A stretch of DNA of 64,000 nt. It comes from Emergomyces orientalis. Its lineage: Eukaryota > Ascomycota > Eurotiomycetes > Onygenales > Ajellomycetaceae. A model generated the notes under the pieces. The model worked only from the letters and a program-made list of their open reading frames with translations. It had not been told where the DNA came from and ran no database searches. The translations under genes and the position numbers were made by a program. This document shows, one piece after another, positions 52,044 through 64,000 of the stretch. Numbering within the stretch: the first letter of the stretch is position 1; every line of letters starts with the position of its first letter. The stretch is taken from positions 1-64,000 of the forward strand of contig MOWL01000006.1 of NCBI GenBank assembly GCA_002110485.1, read 5' to 3'.

Positions 52044-53603
52044 CTAGAGTCGTGCATAATTTTCAGTGTGCTTACTGCTTGCAAGTATAGAATCAAGCAC
52101 TTTGCTACTGCGCACCGCGAGGATGGAAAGAAGACTGTCACTCAACTGCACAAAAAATTAAGTATCAGTAAAATGGATGTAAACGGCAGGTTAGGGGCGG
52201 GCATGAAAATGACATACCCCATGGCTGCTTTCACAACACCCCTGGAGCCAAATGCCAGCATCACGTTTGACTTTTCCTTGGTGAAAGCGTAACCTATAGT
52301 CCCGATCGACTTGATAGTGCTCCCCAGTTGTCAGGGCTTCCACAAGTTGCTCCAAGGGCTTGAGCAAAGTGGCAAATGGGTTACGCGAATATCCTGTAGC
52401 AAGAACCACTAGGTCATATCTCTCGCCTGAGTATTCCACACGCTCAGATTGGGGGTCCTTCAGCTGAAGTTCTACCTGGTTGTTTGGGAATTCTTTGAGA
52501 CCCGTAACCTCGCGGCTGGTGATCAGACGAAGTGACCAATTAGCAGGGTTGGGCTCCAGGAACTTCTGGCGATACAACTTCTCATACACCGATTCTAGAA
52601 GCGGTAGTCGAACAACACCGTAATTGGTTGCTTTGTTCTCGAGAAGAACCTGTTGGCGTGCTGAGCGATTTAGAGAGTAAAATCCATCGACACTGCTTGG
52701 GTCGAAAATTTCATTGACACTGTAGAATTCTAGAGGTTAAAATAGGAACTTTTCCTAATCGAGATCATGAATTGGAAGGACTCACAAAGGGCTGTCATCG
52801 CTGGGCTTCAATGCCGAAGCTTTCGTGATGAGGGTGACTTTGGAGTTTGGATATCTCGATTGCATGTCTTCGGCAATTTCCACTGCACTCTGGCCCCCTC
52901 CAACGACGGCAAAACGGTAAGAACCATTTCTCTCTTGGAGAAGCTTTTGTACAGAACATAGATAGGTAGAGGAATGAATAACGATGTTGGGTAGGGGGTG
53001 GGTTGAAAGTCCTGGTGGAATGGCTCGTTCCCCTCCACTTGCAACAATGATGTGCTTGGCAGACAACTCTCTAAGCTGCCTGGAATGCACATCACGGGCT
53101 ATCAGTTTGAAATATTCAGCAGGCCAGCCGGGCGTTGGTTCCACCGCAGTAATGCGGATTACCTCCTGGTTATACTGGACCCAGTCGTTAAAATGCGAGG
53201 CGCACCATTTCATATAGTCGTTAAATTCTTCGCGGAAAGGTAAGTGGGTGGAGAGATTGGTGAAATGGACGAGACGGTCCTTTTGGTGTAAATAATTTAG
53301 GAAAGTGAAGTGCGAGCGAGGGTTTCGTGTAGTAGCCAGGTCCTTGATAAAGGAAATTTGCATTTTGCTCCCAGGAAGCAGCATGCCCGTGTGCCAGCCA
53401 AACTCTGGCTGCCTCTCCAAGAATAAAACTCGGCGCTGTATCCCGCGGTCCCGCATAGCAATAGCTATAGCGAGGGCTGCAGGCCCGAATCCAACACAAA
53501 TTATATCATGCTGAATGCCACCATTGGAGCTAGTGTCCGCATTATCTTGCAAGATCACCCCCTCCCGGCACTGGGGATTGTCGTTCTTGGGAACCGTCTC
53601 CAT
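52044..53603 (-). CDS. sidA: L-ornithine N5-monooxygenase
   Basis: Exons 53603-52786, 52719-52218 and 52145-52044 (introns of 66 and 72 nt) give 473 residues. The FAD-binding loop is VGFGPAALAIAIAM (about 37-50). The substrate region MLLPGSKMQISFIKDLATTR and the NADPH loop FAVVGGGQSAVEIAEDM (about 229-246) follow, then YDLVVLATGYSRNPF. The end reads WLQGCCESSHG, spliced to LSDSLLSILAVRSSKV, as in SidA proteins. The enzyme hydroxylates ornithine with FAD and NADPH, the first committed step of all fungal hydroxamate siderophores, in the cytosol. Length fits the family (about 470-500). It is divergent from the acyl-CoA ligase gene and shares with it an intergenic GATA site. Confidence 0.93.
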
Positions 53604-54281
53604 TGAGAGAATGGTGATGGTGATGGTGATAATGGCGAAATGTGTGAAGAGGAAATGATATGAGAGAAGTCTAGCGAGAAAGAGGAAAAAACCCCAATGT
53701 CAACGCAAAGTTTAGGAGAAGAAAACGATAGAAAATGCCAAAATTTAAGAACACAGTATATTCTCGTCAAAATGGTAAACACCGCTAGCCCAGTTGATTG
53801 GCATCGCCTTTTTGGAGCATCATATAGACACGCCTATGTTTCTCTGCGAAAGATCAGCCCACTTGTTGTTCGCATCTACACGAGTTTTCTGGCTCCATTA
53901 CCTACTAAAGGACGCAGAAATGAAAATCTTAGTTTAGCAAAATTGGCCCCGCGGGACAGAGAAATCCTAGTAATAACATCCTAAATAGGACAGACAATAT
54001 CTGACCGCTGCATGGAAATCACGATCGAGCTGTTAGTACCCAACAAACCTTGCCGTAGCAGAAGAATAGCTGCCGGGTTGGCAGAGGCTTTGTCAGGGAA
54101 AAGAAGTTGAAGTGGCCTCAACGCGGGAAAAAAAGCAGGGAATTGGTTAGTTCTGGATCCGGTATACGCTGTTACCAACCTCAAGAGCTCCACAATGAAG
54201 ACTGTAACTCTGAGTCCAGCGTAACTTTGAGCCTGTAACACACTAGTGTAATTTGGGTACACATACGGCGCACTGATAAGA

Positions 54282-54290
54282 TTATCTGAT
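54282..54290 (-). promoter_or_regulatory. GATA site ATCAGATAA between sidA and the ligase gene
   Basis: Plus strand reads TTATCTGAT. It lies about 365 bases before the ligase start and 680 before the sidA start, so one site could serve both divergent promoters under an iron-sensing GATA factor. Confidence 0.6.
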
Positions 54291-54653
54291 TGATTAGATT
54301 CCGAGACCCGCCCACGGAAATTGAGGATTGGATATTTATCTCCACTGTTGCATGCCTGTACGGCTATAGGATATCGCTTTTGCAACTTATAGAAAATATA
54401 AACACGTAATACATGTAAGTATGCACGTATATCGCAAGCAGAGTAGCGACATCGGAATGTTGTTCGATAAAGTTTCCTTGTTGGCGTTGTATCCACCACG
54501 GCCAGCATGGGATGGGCTCGATGAGTTGCATTGCCTCATACGAGCTCTGCTTAATTTCTACTAAGGAAAATAAAATATTAGATGCTAGAGTTATCGTAGT
54601 GAAATGGTATTTTGAAGCATTTGGCATGTTTACGGTTGAATTGACGAGGTGCA

Positions 54654-56582
54654 ATGTCAAGAATGGCGACCATATCGAACGATACGCCCCTTGGGAGGCT
54701 GCAACAGACATTGAATCACATCCTGCCACAAGCCTTCCGGAAATATGTGGAAAACCTCGCGGTCGTTCACGGACCCACCCAGCCTGTACTTTGGGAGATG
54801 ACCTTAGGCGAATTGCTAGAATTCCAGTGTTTACGGTATCGCGACCTAGAGTGTGTCGTTGTCCCCTGGACAGGGGCGCGATGGACGTATGGGCAACTCG
54901 AGCATGAGAGTAGCCGCCTTGCGCGTGGCCTCTTAGCTAAAGGAATTCAACAGGGAGATAGGATTGGAGTTATGGCTGGCAATTGCGAGGAGTATGTGTC
55001 TCTGTTTTTCGCCGCTGCCCGCGTCGGCGCAATCCTAGTAGTCATCAACAACACGTACACGCATGCTGAGTTGATGTATGCTCTCAATCACACAGGCATG
55101 TTTTGCTTTTTCCCCTGATACCATTTTTCAACCTCTGGGACATAATGACTGATGGAAAACAGCTTGCAAGTTGCTCTTCATCGTTCCTCGGATCGGACGG
55201 CACCACCTTGAGAATGCCTTGGAAGATCTTGCCTCACCCGATATCTCAGAACGACTTCCAAATCTTGAGGAAACAGTTATGATTCAGGGCACATATCGAA
55301 CTTTTGGAACGTATCAAACTGTTGTTCTTGCGGGAAACTCTGTTCCCTTGAATGCCGTTCAGCGACGGCAAGACACTCTATCGCCATTCGATGTCTGTAA
55401 TCTGCAGTTCACGAGTGGTTCAACGGGAAACCCAAAAGCTGCTATGCTGACACATCAGTGAGATTCCGGGGTTTTTATTTTTATTTTTTATTTTTTTTGG
55501 TGCGTGCGTTGAATCGGGGTAGGGGTGCTGATTTTGTCTACAGCAATTTGATCAACAACTCCCGTTTCATCGGTGATCGAATGGACTTTACTGAGTACGA
55601 CACACTCTGTTGTCCTCCGCCCTTATTTCACTGTTTTGGTCTCGTCCTTGGTCTCCTTGCCTGCATAACGCACGGGGCCAAGGTCGTGTATCCCGCCGAA
55701 ATCTTTGACCCTGGAGCAGTGTTGAGGGCAATTTCAGATGAGAGGTGCACAGCATTACATGGAGTGCCCACGATGTTCGAAGCAATCCTGGCACTACCGA
55801 GACTCGATACTTTTGACTGCTCACAGCTGCGGACGGGCATCATCGCAGGTGCACCCGTGCCGCGTCCGCTAATGAAACGGCTATGGAACGAACTCAATAT
55901 GACTGAGTTTACCAGCAGCTATGGGTTGACCGAGGCCTCTCCAACATGCTTCAATGCATTCACTAGTGACTCAATTGATACCCGGCTTACCACGGTAGGC
56001 AAAGTGCTGCCGCATGCCAGCGCCAAAATCATTAATCCCGAAACTGGGGAGACAGTGAAAATAGGAGAGCGAGGAGAACTCTGCATGTCTGGCTATCAAA
56101 TCCACAAAGGGTACTGGGAAAACCCAAAAAAAACTGCAGAGGCATTGATAGAAGATGAGGATGGCACGATTTGGTTGCGGACAGGTGACGAGGCGATGTT
56201 AAACTCAGATGGGTATTGCAGCATCACAGGGCGGTTCAAGGACATCATTATTCGGGGGGGAGAAAATATCTATCCTCTCGAGATTGAAGAACGCCTCACA
56301 GCACATCCCGCCATATCGCGAGCTGCAGTGGTTGGGCTCCCCAATGAGCATTATGGAGAAGTTGTCGGCGCGTTTCTGGAGCTTGAAAAAGGCCACACCT
56401 GCCCATCAGAGGGCGAAATAAGGGATTGGACCCGAGAAAAGCTCGGAAGACATAAGGCTCCCAAGCATATGTTTGTGTTCGGCTCAGATCCAAGGCTCCC
56501 AGCAGATATGCCCCAGACCGGTAGCGGAAAGGTTCAGAAGCAAATTTTGAGAGATCTGGGGAGGAAGTTGATTGAAGAATGA
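54654..56582 (+). CDS. sidI: Acyl-CoA ligase, mevalonyl-CoA ligase SidI type
   Basis: Exons 54654-55095, 55163-55457 and 55544-56582 (introns of 67 and 86 nt) give 591 residues, the usual SidI length. Adenylation motifs are FTSGSTGNPKAAMLTHHN, SSYGLTEASPTCF, RTGDEAMLNSDGYCSITGRF, IIIRGGENIYPLEIEE and the final lysine in TGSGKVQK. The N-terminus has RLQQTLNHI at residues 15-23, fitting the PTS2 peroxisomal signal [RK]L-x5-H-hydrophobic. SidI activates mevalonate to its CoA ester for fusarinine-type siderophores. Intron 1 begins with GC (G|GCATGT). The divergent sidA and the convergent acyltransferase complete the pathway context. Confidence 0.9.
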
Positions 56583-56903
56583 ATAGCCCGATGTAATGGT
56601 GTTCAAACCGCGCAGACGTACTTTTACCTGGACTTACACCCTTAAAATATATTAAAAAAGTGTTGGGTTACTTACAAATAGAATTCATTGTCTCTCGATT
56701 TTAAACATCTCTCGGATTCATAATGAGAAATGAAGCCAAAGACTTGACGTCAATAAACTTTGATTACATAAACTGTTGCATCTCTGCCATGTAACTCGTT
56801 ACCGGATTTAGGGAGAAAAAACCAAACGACCATCCGAAGGAGCATAGCATATACATTCATCTATATCATACTAGTTCAATGCCAGCACTAACCGCCACGC
56901 ATA
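56583..56903. other. Convergent 3' spacer
   Basis: Short spacer between the ends of the ligase and acyltransferase genes. It is AT-rich with no gene. Confidence 0.5.
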
Positions 56904-58334
56904 TTACAATTTGCTTTTGCTCTGCTTCGCCGTCCCATTGCTGGTCACACTTCCAAAATTCACCACTTCGAAAAACCGCACCCGTTCGCACCTCACCATG
57001 GCAGACCGCTTGTGCGGTAGGTCTCCCCACTTGTAAACATGGAAACCATGCGCCGCATCATATCCCAATACCGGCCCATTGGTTGCCTTCGGCTCCCCGA
57101 CTACGCATGTCGTGCGAGGCTCGTCAAGAAATATGTAATGGATCAGACTAGTCCACCATGCCATTGCCCGATGCGGGCCGCGGAATCGCGCATCACCAAC
57201 CAGTGAGTGTCGTCCACGATCCCAATCTAAGGCAGGGTAGTAGGTACCCATATGGTCCTCCTATGTCGGTAATTATGCGGTCAGTGACAATAACAGACGA
57301 CAACGAAAGCATATCCAAGGTCGTAGGAGGAAACGGGGAAAGATATGCCAAAAGAACGGGGAAGTAGATCGTACCTTAGCCCAATATATCTCAAAGTAGG
57401 CGAAATAAGTATCATCAAATCGCGCCAATACAGCCATCTGGTGCGGGTCTTCATCGATCTTTCGCAAATATTCGCGATGTTCGTCCAACGTACCGGTCTC
57501 GTTCCAATTGACGGCTACTCGAGGGTCATTCTGCCATTTATGGAAGAGCTGGAGATGTGTTTCATTCGTGTAATCGAGATGATCCATGGCGAAAAATTCA
57601 TCCAGGTGCGGAATATACCTGCTGTATATCGGTGCACCACGGGCAGATTTTGCTGGACGCACTGGATGTTGCGCATGTACTGGCCGATTTGTGAGTTGTG
57701 ATGTCAGCGTGTACTGAAGAGGAAAAGCTGGATATTCCGATGGCAGTTTCCTGGCACTTTGTTGGTTCGATGGGGCAAGCCATGCAGGCCGGGTCCCCAG
57801 AGGAGAACCTGCGCCTTGCCAGAAAGCAGCCCTGGACACCACGATATCTTGAATTGTGTCGAACGGCTGCAACCGAGCCGGAATGGGGAAATGGGTAGAA
57901 AGGCCCGTCGCATTGCTTTCCGCGTATAACTGGTCTTTCTGCGCGCCCGAGAGGGAAAGTCGGAAAGATTCTTCCGACGGCCTCAACGAGAAAATCGCGT
58001 AAACCATTGTCCATATCTGGCCGACAGTCGGTGCTGACTCTCCATCCCAAGTCACAAACGAAACTAAATTTCGACACGCCCGCGCCCAAGCGGTGTTATC
58101 TGATTGCGGGGGTAGGGTAGCCTGGGGACTGGGAACCAACTCGCTGAAGTAGAGCATCTCATGATGTAGTGGCTCTGGGGGTTTAATGGCGCTGTTATTT
58201 TGATCGCTTGACAATCGAAGCTGGAAGATCCTCCCGTTCGGTCCTGAGGAAGCTTGGTGCAGTTCATATTTTGTTTTGTATGGCTCTGGAAGCCGCACAA
58301 GCGGCAGATCGCGCATTTCAGGGGAGGAGCTCAT
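56904..58334 (-). CDS. sidF: Hydroxyornithine acyltransferase, SidF type
   Basis: Exon 1 (58334-57375) and exon 2 (57260-56904), with a 114-nt intron, give 438 residues. The N-terminal half is the family's divergent domain. The C-terminal GNAT/IucB-like domain starts near HLDYTNETHLQLFHKWQNDP, with VNWNETGTLDEHREYL, YFEIYWAKEDHMGTYYPAL and a final WGDLPHKRSAMVRCER. The protein ends KSKL, a strong PTS1. SidF transfers anhydromevalonyl from CoA to N5-hydroxyornithine in peroxisomes. Three GATA consensus sites lie 450-650 bases upstream. Length is near the usual 440-460. Confidence 0.9.
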
Positions 58335-58779
58335 TGTCTGCCTGACAACTTGTATAACTATGCAAGTATAGATAGATCGCGGGATGAAGAATGCAAATTC
58401 CCAGGCTTATCGAATAAGTTTTAAACACCCAAAGAGGTTGATTAAGGTAAATGAGTCGTCGCAATGATTTTTCCGAGTATCGCAAGCTTGTAAGAAATAA
58501 GCAAAGTTCTATGTAAGTTTGATTGCTGAACGATTTCCCGCCAACTCCATGTCTTCGCATATGCTAGAAATCGCAACATGATGCTCCAACCCTCCTCGGT
58601 TCATTTCCATGAATGCCAACTTCAACCAGTTTCATGGATGCCCATAGCAAATCCTTACCCCTTGGGGAAAATACCCAGGTTTCCACTCAAGGGCACATCG
58701 TGTATATATTACCTCCGATACACGATGTGAAACTTATCGGAATACAGGTATTTCTCAGAGTGGGTCTTAAATCTTATCC

Positions 58780-58788
58780 ATCTGATAA
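58780..58788 (+). promoter_or_regulatory. GATA site ATCTGATAA, sidF upstream 1
   Basis: It matches ATCWGATAA about 446 bases before the sidF start. It is the nearest of three sites within 201 bases. Confidence 0.6.
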
Positions 58789-58856
58789 TCGGCGAGAATC
58801 GGATATTCCATTTTCCTCTTTCTAATATTTTTATGAGCCGCCTCAGGCCACCTTTG

Positions 58857-58865
58857 ATCAGATAA
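58857..58865 (+). promoter_or_regulatory. GATA site ATCAGATAA, sidF upstream 2
   Basis: Second consensus match, 77 bases from the first. Paired sites are typical of GATA repressor targets. Confidence 0.6.
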
Positions 58866-58971
58866 GATTACGGTCCATGGATCGGCCCTCGGAGTGGAAA
58901 CACCGTCGTCGATAACGTGGTGATGACGTGAGCCTTCACTTTCTTTTGTCAGGATGCCCCAGTCTAATGCG

Positions 58972-58980
58972 TTATCAGAT
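58972..58980 (-). promoter_or_regulatory. GATA site ATCTGATAA, sidF upstream 3
   Basis: Plus strand reads TTATCAGAT. Third match in this region. Confidence 0.55.
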
Positions 58981-60061
58981 CTTTTAGCAAATGATTTCTT
59001 GGGGATGGCGTACAACGAGCCGAGTACATTAGAGGGATCCTACTGGCACTTTTCGCAGTAATCGCCTTCAAAATACAGTTTAATGTTGCCAATATTAGTG
59101 TTGTGTGGCATATTTAGTGCAGTGGAGCTTGCACATGCGCACGGATCGGTGCAGACTCTTGGTCATGAGCAAGAAATGCCAAACATGTGTACTAGATCTG
59201 ATTAAATCTTCCTTTTAGACCAATATTGATAGTTAATTTATCTGTAATATATACACAACTCATACCAATTCAGTAGTACATATTACTAGTCTTTGATTAA
59301 AAAAACTTGACATCTAAACCTCTTTAAGAAGGCAGTGTGTACTGTAATATTCATGCGACTTGGCGTTGCAGGACCCCTCTACTGGAGTTATCAACATGAT
59401 AAACATCCCGATTTGACCCGGTTGTTGAACCGCGTTGAAAAATCTCCGCTCTGGAGCAAAAAAACTAGATACGCAGGAACCCCAAAATACGCCGATGGGC
59501 GAAGGGGGCAATAACGATGGCCAGCTCTATCGTTCTGAAAAATTTATACTGCACCCGCAATGACCCAGATTCGTCAAGTTTACTTATGGATGACAGGCAG
59601 ACAGAACGGGTAGGTTATTCACGCAACCTCGCCGTTCCATTGTCCTTGAATCATGGCAAGAGCTAGAGGAGCAAGAAATGGATAATAAAAATAAAAGCTT
59701 CAAAGAATCAATCAACTAGTTTCTTGTTCAAGAGTTTGGTCTACGACATCCTTGCTTTCGTAGTCCTCTGCTGAAAAAACGTTCAAGTTTTTCATGCGGG
59801 ATTTAAGTCCAACCACTAGGGAAGCCGCAAGTGCTTGAGCCTGTAGTGGCGCCACAAGCTCTGCGGTGAAATCTGGCGAGCAGAACATTCAGCCGAATGT
59901 GTCGGATATGCTCCGCACACATTGGAGGGGAAGACTTTCCGTCAAGTAGGGGAAAAGAGGATTCAAAGATGTGGGTCATATCTTGGTGGAATCGCACACA
60001 AAAACGAAAAGAGAAAAAGAATTCTTCCAATGATGGCGGCCGAGTTTTTTTTTTTTTTTTG

Positions 60062-60070
60062 TTATCTGAT
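60062..60070 (-). promoter_or_regulatory. Isolated GATA site ATCAGATAA
   Basis: Plus strand reads TTATCTGAT, directly after a run of about 17 T. It is 1.7 kb from the sidF start, so its target is unclear. Confidence 0.4.
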
Positions 60071-63000
60071 CAAACCCGTTGTGGAGAACTTGAAAATGCA
60101 CTAATTTGGCTTGTAATGCGGTGATCAACCCATGAAGAGTTTCGAAGCCGAATTACAAGTGTGGGGTGGTTAAATTTCAAAAGTTAAAATTTATTACATA
60201 CATATATTACATTCATATATTACATGTCTTAATATGTACATGTACTGTAAATTGATACCAGCGGTATATAGTACAGTACATTATTGTGGTTCCCTTCCTT
60301 TGACCCGCTGTAAGATTGATAAAACATCAGTGACAGGGAAGGCTGAAAAGAATTGAAGGGCGAGCGGGGCGAGCGGGACATTTCGAAAAGAGGGGTATTT
60401 TTTTTCCCATCTTTTTTGTGAACCCATCCACACGATGCCTCTTTACTGTGGGCCTGGGTGCGTGGACAGTAAATACATGCGGCTATAACGCATTTTTGTT
60501 TTCTTCGGGAAGCAGAGAAAAGAGAAAAGGAAGAAAAATTATGGGTAGAAAGGAAAGGGGTTGCAGGTTGGGAAAAGGCTCCTTTCGCGCAATGTGTGAG
60601 AGAGCGGCTACACTCGATTCCTATTTGGCTCCGTGTATTCGTAGGACCCAAATAACCCAAGTGACCGTCAGTGCCCGACTACACACAGAGGAGGTAGGCT
60701 ATGTAATTTAGGACCGCCATATCATCAATCAGTATGTTCTTATATCATCTTTATAGGAACAGGTAGATGGTTAACTTTATCTACTACTAAACTATTACAG
60801 TTATAGGCGCTGTTGTAAGAGATATCTAAGTTATATTATATAGTGAAAGGCTACCTCCAACGGTTCTATACTTAAAAGTATATATGCCTTAATTCTGTTC
60901 TTCTTCAGAGTATTCTCATGGCAATTGACGCTCATTTTGTTAATTTGACGAATGGCATACCTAAGTATATATATTGTTTATAAAAGGAGCTGCTGAACTA
61001 CAATATATCTCCGTCTACTCCCCATTTCTACATATACGTCATCGAAGAGAGCCACGCAGCCAGCGAATTCTGCGATATCAATTCTAAATTCTGGCAGACA
61101 CAATATCCTAAGTTCTGTTTACATCCCGGCGGGCTGCTTGAACCTCATTCACTTCCTTGAAATAAATTCGGAGGTACGTGTACATGTACCAACACCTAAA
61201 TAAATACATACGAACGACTACTAACCTCAGCATTCTTCCTGGCCTTTCATATAATGTAATTAATGAACCAAGCTGCCCCAAAAAAACCATTCTCAAATTT
61301 CTATTCCTGCTGCGCCCAATTCCCTCCACAAAATTTAGAATATATTTCCCAAGAGGGATATGCCTTGGTAGATACCAGCATCACAATGATTGTCAGTCAA
61401 CGAGACAACGCGGACATGTCAACATCAACACAGATGGGCATTGTAGGGTGATGTGTAACCAGGAAGAAACGGAAGCAGAGAAAGAAGCGAACAAATGCTC
61501 AATAGCACGCAAAAATGAACCCCCAAGGCCATGTCAGATACATGGCTGGCTTTCTATAACAACAGCTTTTAACATGTATGTATGTTAGAGAAAAGGCGTT
61601 TCTCGTCGGCTGAAAAGAGTTCCCCTCGTCCTCCAACTGTCAAAATAACGAATTGACGTAACTGGGCGCCCTTATAACAAACCCCCAAGTGGGAGGTAGG
61701 GCGGGTATAGGCTATGACATCCCATGGTTAGAGTATCAGTATAGGAGCATCAAGGTTTATTTCATCCACATACTTCTCCACCCCCTTTAATAATCCGTAG
61801 ACCTCAACAGCAGCGTCATAAATTCAGCACCCAGCTCAGTCATCAAATCATCGTATCTGGGCCGATAAACGTTAAAAAATACACTGAGAAGCCCAACATC
61901 ATATGCACAATTCATCAGAGGAGATGGAAGCACTTCTGTTTTGATATATGCTTTGACCTATCCCTACATTTTCCAATCCCGTCGAGCATGGAAGGACTGG
62001 GAATCGGGTGGAGCATACACCCACATACCTTCCATGGTAGATATTAAGTCATATTCCCAGATATCGGAATAACTTCGAAAACCGAAGAAGAAACATTCAT
62101 TAAAAGTGGGATGAGGAGTTCAATGGCGTCGCCCAGGTCCAAAAAGAAATGAATTGATATCAATGGAGCGTTCGTTTTTTCTTCCGACCATGTAAATCGA
62201 AAGGAAAATCTCAAAGCAAATATAAACATCACGCCTCACCCTTCTCTCTCCCCTTTCTATTTGCAGTAAGCTCCATACCGAGACTGTAGAACGTACCGGG
62301 ACTGTAGGATCCAAGTTCCAAATCGCAGATGCTGGAGGACTGTTAGGGTAGGTCATTGATCTGCAACCACTTTGATAGAAGATATCAATCTATGAGCACC
62401 GGCTTGAAAGGGGAAAACACCCCCCACCCCCCAAATGGCTAGATTAACTATAGCGGCCGGTGGCAACTAGATCGAAATGGTCATCATGCAGGTTTATGAC
62501 GATATCCGTATATATTTATATCTTTATATAATCACGGCGCCGAGAAAAAGGGCTTGACAACGACACAAAGGCTCCTCTACCACAGCTGCCGGGGGAGAGA
62601 GCAGAGAAGGAAACGAAAAAGAAGAAAAGAGCAAAAGAAAAAATATGAAAGCACGCACCAGGCGCATGTTATAAAGTCTCTCCGTCCCCACCAATGTCTT
62701 AAATATGTTCCATAAATGCCCTTCCAATCTTTTTTCTGTTCTCCAACCGAACAGTGGAGAATAAAAGATATTGAATAGAAAGACAAGAAAAGGGGGAACC
62801 GAAAAAATGCAATCATGAAAAGATGTCATATCAAAATGATACTCAAAATACCATGTTATCCAGAACAATCACAGCAGCGGCTGTGAATGCAATCAGTTGA
62901 TAGATTAATAGGTCTAGGTATCGATTTATCTAGGTGGCCGTATTGTCTGTTAATAGACGGGGTTTATTCATAATGCTGAATAAGTCCTTTCGCTTTCTCC

Positions 63001-64000
63001 TTTCGCTTTCTTCTCTCTTTTTCTGAATTCATCATCATATTAAATAAAACCCCAACTCATGAGCAGGCAAGACAACGACCTAGGTAAATTAGATGCCTTA
63101 ACCTCTCAATCTAACAGCCCATGGACGGGCTCCCCAGAGAGTGCGGCAGTCTGACGTCATCCCGTACATAGATCATGTACTGCACGTCCAGTTTCCCCCA
63201 CACTGCAGTCAACCGGGCGGACAGGGAAGGACGGACGAAGACTGACTTCCAACTTTTACAAACCGCTGCCGCTGCCGCAGTTGACCACAACAGAGCCAGC
63301 ACGGTGATGTGATGTATATGTATCTGTCAAGATCCGGACAAGACAGAACAACTGAGGGAATGTGCGTTGCAGGGGAAGTTGTTTTTGTTTTCCATTGTTT
63401 TCCCCCCCGGGGAGGTCCTCTCTCAGCATTGACACGAGCATCTTTCGAGGCATTATGGCAAGCCATCTGGATACGCAGGTACGCAGGTAGGCTATAACCA
63501 GGACATATGATATGATAATGTCCATGTCCGTCAACTGTACACGTAAAATGCACAATACAAGTTAGCTAAAGATACTAGAAAATTTAGTATCTCAAAGAAA
63601 TCACCCCAGCCGCTCGCTTGATGAAATGGCAACAGGGACACTGATATATCCAAAAATCCAAATCCAAATCCAAATCTTAACCAGCAACAAAAAAACCAAA
63701 AAAAAAAACCCCCCGAGAATAATAAACTTGGCAAAGCCAGACAGAAACATAATGCCGATAATAATGATAATCAGCCAACCTGAGCCTACGTGAGGAAGCG
63801 GTGAACGTTTCTATTTATATCAACGGGACACACCAACTGGGGTGTGACACTCCCAAAGTTCCTCGACGACGCACGCTCGTACAGGAATCGGAATCGGGAT
63901 CAGAATCAGGCCTAGAAATTCCTCGGTTTTTTTTATTGTTTTTTTTTAACTTATGGTTTGTTTTTTCTGTGGGAAGAACCATTCAGCCATCCCAGCGTTC

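Larger units (their letters stand above)
58335..64000. other. Gene-poor region, no gene supported
   Basis: The first 650 bases are the sidF upstream region with three GATA sites. Beyond, the frames are short and low in complexity. Features seen: a further ATCWGATAA match at 60062-60070 (TTATCTGAT), a TACATATATTACATTCATATATTACAT repeat region near 60195-60230, pyrimidine- or purine-rich tracts (62585-62640, 62985-63025), a C-run at 62421-62440, and ATCCAAATCCAAATCC at 63650-63675. It may be the long regulatory or leader region of a gene beyond the window. Confidence 0.4.

Noticed and set aside
60418..63555. Several open frames of 60-140 residues on both strands
   Set aside because: Composition is low in complexity, no motifs or joinable splice sites were found, and most start inside homopurine or AT-rich runs.
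63650..63675. CCAAAT repeat as a telomere-like sequence
   Set aside because: Only three to four units are present and they do not match the TTAGGG/CCCTAA repeat used by filamentous fungi.
1..64000. CRISPR arrays, bacterial operons, rRNA genes, riboswitches
   Set aside because: Genes have spliceosomal introns and fungal families; no array of regular spacers and no rRNA-like sequence were seen.

Overview
The window is fungal chromosomal DNA, most likely from a filamentous ascomycete of the order Onygenales (dimorphic Ajellomycetaceae would fit). The basis is protein-coding genes interrupted by short introns (mostly 46-115 nt) with GT..AG ends and CTAAC-like branch sites, GATA-regulated hydroxamate siderophore genes, and expansions of fungal families (BCS1-like AAA ATPases, Zn2Cys6 regulators, REase-kinase fusions). 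The taxon is an inference; I did no database search.

Left part (1-37.9 kb) is an accessory, rapidly rearranging region. It holds a DUF3716-like ORF, an EST1-like fragment, a broken casein-kinase-1-like gene, an F-box gene, three BCS1-like AAA ATPase genes, two broken Zn2Cys6 regulator genes, a lone N-terminal module of a second AAA family, and about nine multi-intron orphan genes. A block carrying [Zn2Cys6 gene + BCS1-like gene] is present twice (about 7.86-11.5 kb and 24.5-29.3 kb). The AAA module of the two BCS1 copies is almost identical, while the neighbouring regulators have diverged and been broken by different lesions. Dispersed repeats, a near-perfect palindrome and a foldback hairpin lie between the genes. 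I rebuilt many orphan genes by finding introns that keep the summed exons in frame.

Middle part (37.9-45.5 kb) holds a 759-residue PD-(D/E)XK nuclease-like plus protein-kinase fusion with a relic copy 3 kb upstream, and a gene with two tandem chromodomain-like modules. These are followed by a GC-rich stretch with tandem repeats and a long G-tract, then an abrupt AT-rich tract with about 950 bases lacking any CpG.

Right part (45.5-58.3 kb) is a hydroxamate siderophore locus: an MFS siderophore transporter, a GNAT acetyltransferase, a MaoC-type dehydratase ending in SRL, SidA ornithine monooxygenase, a SidI-type acyl-CoA ligase with a PTS2-like N-terminus, and a SidF-type acyltransferase ending in SKL. 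Together they suggest cytosolic hydroxylation of ornithine, peroxisomal production of the anhydromevalonyl-CoA acyl donor, acyl transfer to hydroxyornithine, and uptake of the ferric siderophore. No NRPS is in the window. Six sites matching the iron-responsive GATA consensus ATCWGATAA lie in the intergenic parts of this locus and just beyond it. From 58.4 to 64.0 kb I see no convincing gene.
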